From Mantis religiosa (taxonomy: Eukaryota; Arthropoda; Insecta; Mantodea; Mantidae): a DNA stretch of 64,000 bases. The stretch covers positions 98,084,201-98,148,200 of the forward strand of contig CM060953.1 in assembly GCA_030765055.1 (NCBI GenBank). The letters run 5' to 3'. The first letter of the stretch is position 1. Each line of letters begins with the position of its first letter. This document shows, piece by piece, positions 11,476 to 21,267 of this stretch. The position numbers were made by a program, and so were the translations under genes. The notes under the pieces were generated by a model, which saw nothing but the letters and a program-made list of their open reading frames with translations, ran no database searches and was not told where the DNA came from.

Positions 11476-11625
11476 CGCAAAGAGAACATTTGGTACTTCC
11501 CCGAAGTATGGTTCCGGAAGTCCTGGAGGAAGTGCATGCCGGTAAGTGCACGCAAAGCGAACATTTGGTACTTCCCCGAAGTAAGGTTCAGAAGTCTTGG
11601 AGGAAGTGCATGCCGGTACTTCAGG
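11476..11625. repeat. 75-bp tandem duplication in Gypsy-1
   Basis: Two near-identical units start at 11476 and 11551 (CGCAAAG[AC]GAACATTTGG…GTGCATGCCGGTA). Gypsy-2 carries it once at the matching place (27409), so the duplication is private to this copy and adds to its damage just before the integrase zinc finger. Confidence 0.85.
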
Positions 11626-11639
11626 AGGGCAGTGCTACT

Positions 11640-12570
11640 ACTAGCTGAGGCTTCGAGCAGACGCTGAGAGATGGTGCCGTCAATGTCACGTGTGCGCGGC
11701 GAGTCGCGGCCCCCAGACTAGGAGCCAGGGTCGCATGCTGCAGTACAACGTCAGAGTGCCATTTGAAAGGATCGCCGTCGACATAGCTGCACCACTCCCA
11801 GTGTCCGACCGCGGCAAGAAGTGCCTTATGGTGGTCGTGAACTACTTCAAGTGGCCGGAGGTGTATGCCATCCCGAACCAGGAGGCGAAGATAATCAACG
11901 ACTGCCTCGTGGAGCAAGTGTTCTGCCGTTAGAGCTCCACAGCGACTAGGACACCAATTTTTAATCCAACCTGATGAAGGAGGCACTAGAAAGACTTGGG
12001 GTGAACAATACCCCGCACAACACCTCTACATCCACAGTCCGACAGCATGGTGGAGAAATACATCAAGACTTTAGAAGAACACCTGAGGAAGGTCATGGCC
12101 AGCCATCAGCGAGACTGGAACGTCAAGGTGCCACTGTTCTTGCTGGCCTACCGCTGGTCAACACACGACACCACTGGGATGACGCCAGCCAGCTTAATGT
12201 TCGGCCGGGAGTTACACCTCCCTTGTGACCTGACCTTTGGGAGCCCCCGGACGCAAAACAGCGAGCAATGGAGTATGTGGAGAACCTGGTGGACCATCTC
12301 CATGACATGCATGAGATGGCGTGTCAAAACAACCAGAAGGCGAGCGACCGCATGAAGACCCGATACGACAGGCAAGCCAATAGCCAGGGGTTTCAGCAAG
12401 GTGACCTGGTCTGGTTGTACCACCCTACCAGGACCAAGGGATGCTGCCCAAAACTTCAACAAGCATGGCAAGGACCGTACCGGGTGGTGAAGAGGATTAA
12501 CGACTTGGTCTATTGCATCCAGAAGGTGCCCCGATCGTCTGGTCCACTACAATGGTGCTGTTCGGGATGA
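11640..12570 (+). pseudogene. Gypsy-1 integrase
   Basis: Zinc-binding part 'CQCHVCAAS' (HHCC), core start 'RIAVDIAAPLPVSDRG' with the first catalytic Asp, and, after a stop, a damaged 'HSD' segment where the second Asp lies. After another shift come 'MVEKYIKTLEEHLR' (third acidic residue) and 'LLAYRWSTHDTTGMTPASL' plus the C-terminal 'RYDRQANSQGFQQGDLVWL' and 'WQGPYRVVKRINDLVYCI'. Three frames are needed to cover it. Role would be insertion of cDNA; inactive here. Confidence 0.8.
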
Positions 12571-12591
12571 CCAGCCTTGAGGAGGGAGCAG

Positions 12592-12657
12592 TGTTGCAAA
12601 GCCGTTATCTACGATAGCGCGGCTAGTGTACACAAAGGGCTGGCAAATTAATATATA
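12592..12657 (+). repeat. Gypsy-1 3' LTR, first piece
   Basis: TGTTGCAAAGCCGTTATCTA matches the start of the 5' LTR (TGTCGCGAAGCCG…) and follows a purine tract GAGGAGGGAGCAG. Homology runs to GGCAAATTA (12650), where a DNA transposon interrupts it; the last AT bases before 12658 are ambiguous. Confidence 0.82.
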
Positions 12658-14048
12658 CTCTGTTTCATATAACCTTGCCCCGCTGACATGTATCACTCCA
12701 CGTCCAACTACCTTCCCCCTCGTCCTAATTGGCTAATGCTTTCGCGCCATAGGCCATAGGCGGTGCCTTTCCGTCACATTTAAACCTGCAGTAAACGTCA
12801 TAATAATTGCCGGGAAGATAAATAAAATCATACAAATAAGGATATGAAGGCATGCAAAAATACAAGTTTATAATGAGATGAGCAAGTTGGAACTTAATGA
12901 GGCAGCAATGTACCTGAAAAAAGTTTTTAATGAAAGGCCTTCGGCCTTTTCCACTTGGATTTTTTAAACCAGCACACATACCTTTCAAAAATGCTTGTCT
13001 TTCAGTCTTAAAAGCCGTGTCACGCCATACCTTACTTTTCGTGTGTTCTTCATTCTCCCAAATCTCGTCAAGGTAGTATATTTTGCGACTTGTATCTCGG
13101 TACAGTCTGACTGTCCTTAAATAACGTCTTCGCCACACAGCAATATGGCCTCTGTTTTTAGCACATTTTTCTTCTTTTTTCATTCACAAACCCCAGCTGT
13201 ATAAACAATCTGCTGAAATTTGGTGAATCTGCATCCTCATTTACAGCATATGAAATGTTATTTATGTTAGGGAGTTCGTTTCTAAAGAAAAAACTATACA
13301 CATGACGATGCACAGCACTTTTCACGTATTTTCTCCGAGCACGCGCTTTTGTTTTTTCCTGCTTTTGCCTGGAGTGGTAAGTTTTCCTGTTTTCTCAATT
13401 TCACATCACGATGTTCCTACGAATCTAACACTCACACCTGTAACTTCAGAGCACAGCTGTTCGACTTCTCTGACTGACAAAGACGGATTCTTCTCTATGA
13501 GTGCATTAAACACATGCACCGCAATTCCTTTTTTCGCCTGTTTGTAAGGATTTACCCTTGCGATGCTTCAGCGAAAAACTGGCGGTAGACTCTGCCATTA
13601 TTCATAGAAGTACACGCGCAATAAACGATCAATAAAATAATTTAGCTTTCACACTAGGCACAACAACCTTCGAATGCCGATATATGACTAATCCAATTCA
13701 AAACAAGGTCAGTGATAAAAGTCATATAAACAAATATGTACCGCTGAAGCACGTGCTATCGTGTCATGTGCTTGAGAGCAAAGGAATCTCCTCTTTACTT
13801 CGTTTAAGAATTAACATGCATTTCAGATAAATCAACTGTGTTGCGTAATATATTTAATTAAAACAGTTACGAAAATATAAATTTGACAATTCTCTTCCAA
13901 CACATATAGTTATATACAGATATATCACCATGTTAAATAACGAACTAATTTTTACCGCACGACAGTCTTTACCACAACAGCAGCCAATGAGAGGTGATTA
14001 GGTCACGTGAGCAGTAAGAGATACTGGGCAAGCTTACGTGAAACAAGG
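12658..14048 (-). mobile_element. Tc1/IS630-like DNA transposon nested in the Gypsy-1 3' LTR
   Basis: Imperfect terminal inverted repeats of about 25 bp: left CTCTGTTTCATATAACCTTG, right (reverse complement) CCTTGTTTCACGTAAGCTTG. They flank 1.39 kb holding a minus-strand transposase remnant (12725-13560). LTR sequence continues on both sides (GGCAAATTA left, TTAGCTGAGATAAAG right), so the boundaries are sound to a few bases, but the exact duplication (ATTA or TA) is not resolved. Confidence 0.75.
12725..13560 (-). pseudogene. Tc1/IS630-like DDE transposase, degenerate
   Basis: Minus strand. Near 13540 the frame has 'HVFNALIEKNPSLSVREVEQ' (helix-turn-helix). After stops, a 152-codon open stretch (12725-13183) has 'RRRYLRTVRLYRD' and 'IYYLDEIWENEEHTKSKVW' with the first catalytic Asp, then 'FLKGMCAGLKNPSGKGRR', all hallmarks of the insect IS630/Tc1 family whose products contain IYYxDETWVN and GLxxPSGKG. 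The other two acidic residues are not preserved in frame, so it is truncated and inactive. Confidence 0.72.
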
Positions 14049-14090
14049 ATTAGCTGAGATAAAGGGCTTGCCAGCATAGATTAAGTTACA
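14049..14090 (+). repeat. Gypsy-1 3' LTR, second piece, internally deleted
   Basis: TTAGCTGAGATAAAGGGCTT…ATTAAGTTACA matches the 5' LTR to 8133 and then stops at TTACA, the LTR terminal sequence, directly before ATAT. The missing ~300 bp lie between two copies of AAGTTAC in the intact LTR, so a deletion between short repeats is likely. Confidence 0.7.
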
Positions 14091-14163
14091 ATATGAACAT
14101 ATGCTGAAAAGAGTAAGGAAGTGTCTTGCTCTCAATGGTGGTCACGTTGAACCATACATTTAA
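14091..14163 (+). pseudogene. Mariner-type transposase, part 2 (C-terminus)
   Basis: Continues the frame that stopped at 8028: 'EHMLKRVRKCLALNGGH' and a TAA stop at 14161-14163. The typical end of these transposases is …R…C…GGHFEHLL, so this is the true C-terminus. ATAT is shared by both halves. Confidence 0.78.
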
Positions 14164-14367
14164 AGAAGTGCTGATATTTAATTTACTACATTGGCCCAGC
14201 TTTACTTTTTTGTTTATTTTCTTATTTGTGTTCAGCTATTTCTTGCTATTTAGTTTCCGTAAAGCTGTTCACAGAAGTTAATGTTTAACAATTATTGGTT
14301 TCATTGTTTTGATAACCATATAGAAGCAGCTCATATTTGGTTGATACACATTTGTTTCTTGCTTGCC

Positions 14368-14588
14368 TCCGTGATGTGAGGTAGCGTGTGTGCCTCACAC
14401 TCAAGAGGTCGCAAATTCGAATCTCTCTAAAGATGAGTTAACTGGTTAAAGTTTTTTCCAGGGTTTTCCCTTATCCTATGAAGACAAATGTCGGGTAACT
14501 CTGAGCTCTAGGGATCCTGAACTCATTTGAGCATCATATCACCTGTTTCATTCATTGATTTACTCATTCATTTATTTATTCATTCATC
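14368..14588 (+). repeat. SINE family A, copy 1 (tRNA-derived head)
   Basis: A-box-like GATGTGAGGTAGCGTGTG and B-box-like GGTCGCAAATTCGAATC are spaced as in a tRNA gene. The body TTAACTGGTTAAAGTTTTTT…GGGTTTTCCCTTATCC is followed by an ATTC-rich tail (about 14548-14588). The same family recurs at 18908. Confidence 0.65.
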
Positions 14589-16923
<2,335 letters not shown>

Positions 16924-17558
16924 TTTACAGCCCAGAACTTCAGAAAACTTTAAAAAACTTTGATTGGCAGCGCCAAGTGACAGAATATATGTTATTGGAA
17001 AAATCAGTTGTACAGCAATTTTCTGAGAAAAGCCATCAGAAGAGTTGGCGTGAAGGAGCTATTAAATCTTCATTTGCTTACATTCTTCTTGATCCTCGTA
17101 TTACAAGCAATTTACCACATTGGGCCTCATCTGCTGTTCATTCAGATGCATGGTCCAAGTTTCTCTCAGCAGTGTTTTATATAGGTAAAGGAAAACGTTC
17201 TCGCCCATATTCCCACTTGTATGAAGCTTTTGCACATTGGAAAAAGAATTGCTACAGTAGTGTTGACAATAAGGTGCAGTATATACTAGACATATGGAAA
17301 GATGGATTAGGAGTTGTCTGCCTACATGTATTTCAACATGTAATTCCAGTTGAAGCATATACACGGGAAGCTGCTATGATTGATGCTGTTGGCTTAAAAA
17401 ACCTAAAAAATAATCGTTCAGGTGAGTACTATGGCATAGTGGCTACATGGACATCTCATCAGAAAAGAAAGTGGGGAACTTACCTGCTGTATCGTGCTTT
17501 TTGTATTTTTCTCCTTGAGGGTGAAAGACAGTTAAGGCCATTGGACATTGCAAGTTAG
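16924..17558 (+). CDS. Ankle1: ANKLE1/LEM-3 homologue, terminal exon with GIY-YIG nuclease domain
   Basis: Open from a splice acceptor (CTGTGTTTCAG, ending 16923) to TAG at 17556-17558, about 211 codons with no internal start needed. It begins 'YSPELQKTLKNFDWQ', then 'FAYILLDPRITSNLPHWA', the nuclease core 'FYIGKGKRSRPYSHLYEA' (Tyr and Gly of the YIG half), 'ILDIWKDGLGVVCLHVFQHV' and 'EAYTREAAMIDAVGL' with the conserved Arg/Glu pair, and ends 'FLLEGERQLRPLDIAS'. This order and wording is that of the C-terminal GIY-YIG domain of ANKLE1 (worm LEM-3), an endonuclease that cleaves branched DNA and chromatin bridges late in cell division. Ankyrin and LEM exons must lie upstream, outside or unseen. 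AATAAA signals follow at 17673 and 17729. It is the only clear host gene here and shows no lesion. A Penelope GIY-YIG is excluded by sequence and by lack of an RT. Confidence 0.88.
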
Positions 17559-17672
17559 AAACTCAGAAGATTTATTGAGTCTGTGACTTTTTTACCGAGC
17601 AAAGTGGCAATATCTATGACTTTGAATTTCAGGTTGTAAATGAGAGACAAAAAGGTAGCTGACAATTTTTTT

Positions 17673-17734
17673 AATAAAAATGTATTCATATGTGTGTGTT
17701 CATAATTTTTTGTAACTTAACAACTTTGAATAAA
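17673..17734 (+). terminator. Candidate polyadenylation signals of ANKLE1
   Basis: AATAAA at 17673-17678 and again at 17729-17734, 115 and 171 bases after the stop codon, followed by T/G-poor AT sequence. Either could end the transcript. Confidence 0.5.
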
Positions 17735-17770
17735 CAGTTTGAAGTATATTAAGTCTTAAATTTTAAATAG

Positions 17771-18154
17771 AATCTTTGCAAAATACCTTTGTAGAAGCCT
17801 CCATAACAAATTTTGCACATTTAAATTCAGGTAATTATAGAGATAAAGCTAAATTCCTGAGTTGAGGTATGACTGCAGCTTTTATGATTCGCTATACTAA
17901 GTTTGGATTTACTTACATAAACAGAATAGCAGGTATCAGTAATGTGTATGCTGTGTTTACTGTAGAAGAGATAATAAAAGTAAAATAATTATGTTGTGTA
18001 AGACTATAGTGAAGGTCTTACAGTGTATGCATCAGGAAACTTAATTCATAGTTTGCCTATTCAACTGAATCAGAAGTTGTGAATGTGAAATGTGTAGTGT
18101 GTAATGCCCATTTTACTACATGCAGCACTGCAAGCTGTGGCACTGATGATACAT
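17771..18154. other. Intergenic DNA, nothing recognised
   Basis: AT-rich sequence between the ANKLE1 3' end and a SINE; no coding or repeat signal seen. Confidence 0.5.
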
Positions 18155-18343
18155 GAGATGAAGATGGAGCACTGGTGGAATGAGATGGCGGGGAAAACCG
18201 GAGATCCTGAACAAAACCTGCTCCAGCAGGTGTCATTTTCTGATTTATCCACCACAAATCTCACTTTGCAGTTATCTGGGATCGAACCCGGGCTGCCTTG
18301 GTGAGAGCCAAGTGGTCTAACCACTCAGCCATGGTGCAGCCTT
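18155..18343 (-). repeat. SINE family B, copy 1 (tRNA-derived head)
   Basis: Reverse complement has ATGGCTGAGTGGTTAGACCA (A box) and CCCGGGTTCGATCCCAGATA (B box), then GTGGTGGATAAATC and a body shared with 62727-62897. The tRNA-like head resembles a Ser/Leu type. It carries a body and has a sister copy, so it is a SINE and not a tRNA gene. Confidence 0.7.
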
Positions 18344-18345
18344 AA

Positions 18346-18890
18346 GAATTTGTTTCAGACATCATGAGTTTGAGTGCCTTCTTGGACTGATCTCTCAGAT
18401 ATTTTGTTTTCTCTTCTCGATCTGACACTGACTGCTTCAGCAATTTTGCTTCTAGTTTTGTTAAACTGTCACTTTCATAATCATCAGTGTTTTATTCTTA
18501 ATTTTATAATGAAAGAAACATAGTTAAGTCCTAGTAGTGAATAAAATGGATGTAAATACCATGTTTTGCAGTTACCAGAGAATAAGTCTTGCATTTGCAC
18601 TTCTAATCCCAGGCAAAATTTAGTCTTATTGTACCTTAGCTGTACAGTTGAATCTGATTTATACGCATATCAAGAGGAAGAGAATAGATTACATGTAACC
18701 CAGAATTATGTACAAATGAGATTTTGATAATTCATCATATTTTTTAAAGTAATACAGTGGGCCTGCATGTATAAAACTACAAATAGTAAAGATATATACA
18801 ATGCAAATATTATTTAGAAATTGGCCCCAATTTAAAGTATTACATGCATACAACTCATTTTACAAAATATACAAGTGAACTTAGAGCTTT
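18346..18890. other. Intergenic DNA, nothing recognised
   Basis: No supported gene or repeat between the two SINEs; AT-rich. Confidence 0.5.
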
Positions 18891-18907
18891 TCCACTACAA
18901 TTTTTTG

Positions 18908-19015
18908 CACTGATGTAGTGTCTACATAACCTGCATTTAGGAGGTCCCAAGTTCAAATCTTGTTCAGAGTGAGTTATCTGGATAAGTTGTTTTCCTTTTT
19001 TCCCCCCATCGCTGA
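18908..19015 (+). repeat. SINE family A, copy 2, truncated
   Basis: TGATGTAGTG…GGAGGTCCCAAGTTCAAATC, then GAGTGAGTTATCTGGATAAG and TTGTTTTCCTTTTTT, parallel to the copy at 14368. It ends at the target site of the inverted-repeat element at 19019. Confidence 0.55.
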
Positions 19016-19018
19016 TTA

Positions 19019-19966
19019 CACTGGGCAACAAAAAAATAATTTTTGAATGTTTCGAGCACTTCATGAGGCAATTACTACTAATTTTGGGTTGATAAAACCA
19101 AATATGACAATGAAAAACTTTTATTAGCTCTAGTTTCTATGATATACACAAATACATATTAACGGATTGGGAGAAAAGGATACATTTTAATTACATACAT
19201 GCTAACAATAATGAAAGTGCATTTTATTTTTTTAACTGGTAATTAATTACATGCTAAGAGTTCTAAATTTCTGGAAAAATACTTCGCAGATAGTCGTGTC
19301 TGAAGAGAATCATGTGGTGGCCTATTGATGTCTTTTAGCTTGCCTCTTGTGATGGAATTCCACAGAATCCCTATACAAAGACCAACAGTAATCCGCAAGC
19401 ATTACTTCATTCCAACGGCCCTGATATCTTTGTTCCATAATAGAAATGTTCTGGTGGAGTCTCTCCCGATGTTCATCACTAACAGCTCCACAACTAGGAG
19501 GGAAAAAGTCTAGGTGGTAGTGGAGAAAATGGATCTTAAGGGACAGTATTTTTGCAGGAGCACTGTCACCAAATGCTTGTAGTTATCATCTCTTTTGTTG
19601 CCTAAAAATCCATGAACAACATCCTTGAAGGCTTCCCAAGCTTTTTTTCTTTCCCCTCCAAAATTTGTTCAAATACAGGTTCCTTTACAAATTCTCATAT
19701 TTGTGGTCCAATAAAAATGCCTTCCTTGACTTTTGCATCACTTAATTTCCAAAATTTCTCTCTGATTGTGTTTTGTTATTTGACAGGTGTGCCAACTCCG
19801 CCAAAAAATTCCCCCAAATTTAAAATTTGACTCTAAAAATGAAATGTCATTTATCTTCAAAACAAGAGCTAATCTATCATTTTTATGGTGATTTTTTAAT
19901 TCAGCAGATGGAAATACATGTAAATTCACTATTTTAAGTCCAAAATATTTTAATTGTTGCCCAGTG
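19019..19966 (-). mobile_element. DNA transposon with CACTGGGCAACAA inverted repeats and TTA duplication, carrying an orphan protein family
   Basis: Left end CACTGGGCAACAA (19019-19031) and right end TTGTTGCCCAGTG (perfect through 12-13 bp, then looser AT-rich similarity) with TTA on each side (19016-19018, 19967-19969). It encloses a 3'-terminal coding fragment on the minus strand (19322-19758). The 948-bp size suggests an internally deleted copy. TTA duplications are typical of Harbinger-type elements, but the protein does not look like that family. Confidence 0.72.
19322..19758 (-). pseudogene. C-terminal fragment of a repetitive arthropod protein (putative transposase), family unnamed
   Basis: Minus strand reads 'LSDAKVKEGIFIGPQI', then after a stop 'AWEAFKDVVHGFLGNKRDDN', a shift, 'SLKIHFLHYHLDFFPPSCG', 'SDEHRERLHQNISIMEQRY' and 'QGRWNEVMLADYCWSLYRD', ending before a TAG at about 19322. 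I recognise this as the end of a multicopy protein found in many arthropod genomes (…HFLHSHLDFFPxNxGxxSDEHGERFHQDI…), usually annotated as uncharacterized. Its enclosure by inverted repeats supports a transposon origin. Two or three lesions make this copy inactive. Confidence 0.65.
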
Positions 19967-19984
19967 TTACTGTACATAGCATAT

Positions 19985-20451
19985 TGTTGCGAATCCATTA
20001 TTACGACTGGCGGCATACGCGCCAAATGGGTTTGCGCTGAGCGATAACGCGGCTTGTTTACACAAAGGAACTGATAAAGATAGCACACAGATAAAGGTCT
20101 GCCAAAACAAACAAACTGAGATAAATGGAAATTTCTAGTGACAACTTGATTGTTAGAGATTATTCGGTTTCTTGTTTGTTTTAGAACAGCCTAGAAATTA
20201 TCAATGGAGGTATATATATAAGAGATTGTGACACACCAGCAAGTAGTCGTAAACAGTTGTAAACAGTGTCGTAATGAGAGAGTGTAATCAGAACTGAATT
20301 GTATGAACGCTTTTGTTTGTGGACGGCGATCTTGGATGATTATAATTGTGTATGTGATGTAATCCTGCTACAAAGTGAATTTCTATGCAAATAAAGAACA
20401 TTTTGAATTTCTGTAACTTGGACTTTTAATTCTACGACCTACAAAGTCACA
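19985..20451 (+). repeat. Gypsy-2 5' LTR
   Basis: TGTTGCGAATCC… to …AAAGTCACA; closely similar to 28521-28973. Contains AATAAAG near 20390 as a likely poly(A) signal, missing from the 3' copy through a small deletion. Confidence 0.9.
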
Positions 20452-20453
20452 AT

Positions 20454-20471
20454 TGGTGTCAGGAGTGCGAC
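20454..20471 (+). promoter_or_regulatory. Primer binding site, probably tRNA-Leu
   Basis: TGGTGTCAGGAGTGCGAC, two bases after the LTR, the same as in Gypsy-1. Confidence 0.7.
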
Positions 20472-20478
20472 TTACGAA

Positions 20479-21261
20479 GATGTACGCTACATTGGCAAAT
20501 ATTCTAGAAGAGCTGAAAGAAATGTGAACAGCAAATGACAACCTCACTGCGAAAACAGAAGCGGAAAATAATAACCTGGCCGCTGAACTGAAAGAAATGA
20601 AGACCGAATTAACAACGAAGACGGAGGTGGTAAATAGCAACCTGGCCGCAAAGTTGGAGACGACAAATCACAATCTGACCGCGAAGATGGCCGAACTGAC
20701 CACGGAAATGAGAGCAGCGAACGACAGCCTGGCCACGGAAATGAAGGCCGAACTATCTGAAATTAAGGCTGCAAACTAGACCCTCGCGGAAAAATTTGAA
20801 GAGCAGTTGACTGGCGTGAGGGATGACGTTGCGGAGCTGGGCAAGCGGATGGGTCAAGTGGACGAGTGCCTTAACGATTTAGAGGGAAAGACCGACAATA
20901 ACAGCAGATCCCTCGAAAACCTGGCGAGCCGCGTTAACAACCTGGAGGGAAAGACCGACAGCAACACAAAGTCCCTGAACGCCCTGGTGGAGGACGTCGT
21001 CTGAAAGAGGTTGCAGGATTTAAAGGTCAATGCGCCGGAGTGCGACACATCTGCGTGCATCAAACCTCCTAAATACAACGGCGCAACAACTTTCGAAGTC
21101 TTCCGCCGCCAGTTCGACACAGTGGCCGAACACAACAAGTGGTCACCAGAGGAAGACACAACACAGCTAATAGCCAGCCTCCAGGGACGGGCCGCAGAAG
21201 TTCTGAACGCGGTCCAGAGAGCGACGACGCCCAAGGACATCTGGGAAGCCCTGGAAAACTC
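20479..21261 (+). pseudogene. Gypsy-2 gag, N-terminal part
   Basis: From ATG 20479 the frame meets TGA after 15 codons and continues as a coiled coil of 'LTAKTEAENNNLAAELKE'-like units, with a second TAG near 20777. Then come two copies of a 'NNLEGKTDSNTKSLNAL'-like unit and the conserved 'PPKYNGATTFEVFRRQFDTV' region, ending at 'ALENSFG' where the LINE enters. The C-terminal part and zinc knuckle are at 24827-25267. Confidence 0.78.
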
Positions 21262-21267
21262 CTTTGG

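Larger units (their letters stand above)
8029..14090 (+). mobile_element. Gypsy-1: Ty3/gypsy LTR retrotransposon, decayed
   Basis: 5' LTR 8029-8436, primer site 8439-8456, remnants of gag, protease, RNase H and integrase, purine tract about 12579-12591 and a broken 3' LTR (12592-12657 plus 14049-14090). Both outer ends are flanked by ATAT (8025-8028 and 14091-14094). The mariner frame closes perfectly over one copy of ATAT, which proves the boundaries. RT is gone; the space from about 10036 to 10690 holds a poly(A)-tailed insertion and unrelated DNA. A Tc1/IS630-like transposon lies in the 3' LTR. It belongs to the same pol family as Gypsy-2, -3 and -4. Confidence 0.9.

Noticed and set aside
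16924..17558. Penelope-type GIY-YIG endonuclease
   Set aside because: No RT next to it, a splice acceptor in front, and the residue order matches ANKLE1 through to its C-terminus.
18248..18343. tRNA gene on the minus strand
   Set aside because: A and B boxes are present, but a SINE body follows and a sister copy exists at 62727; the acceptor stem is not closed.
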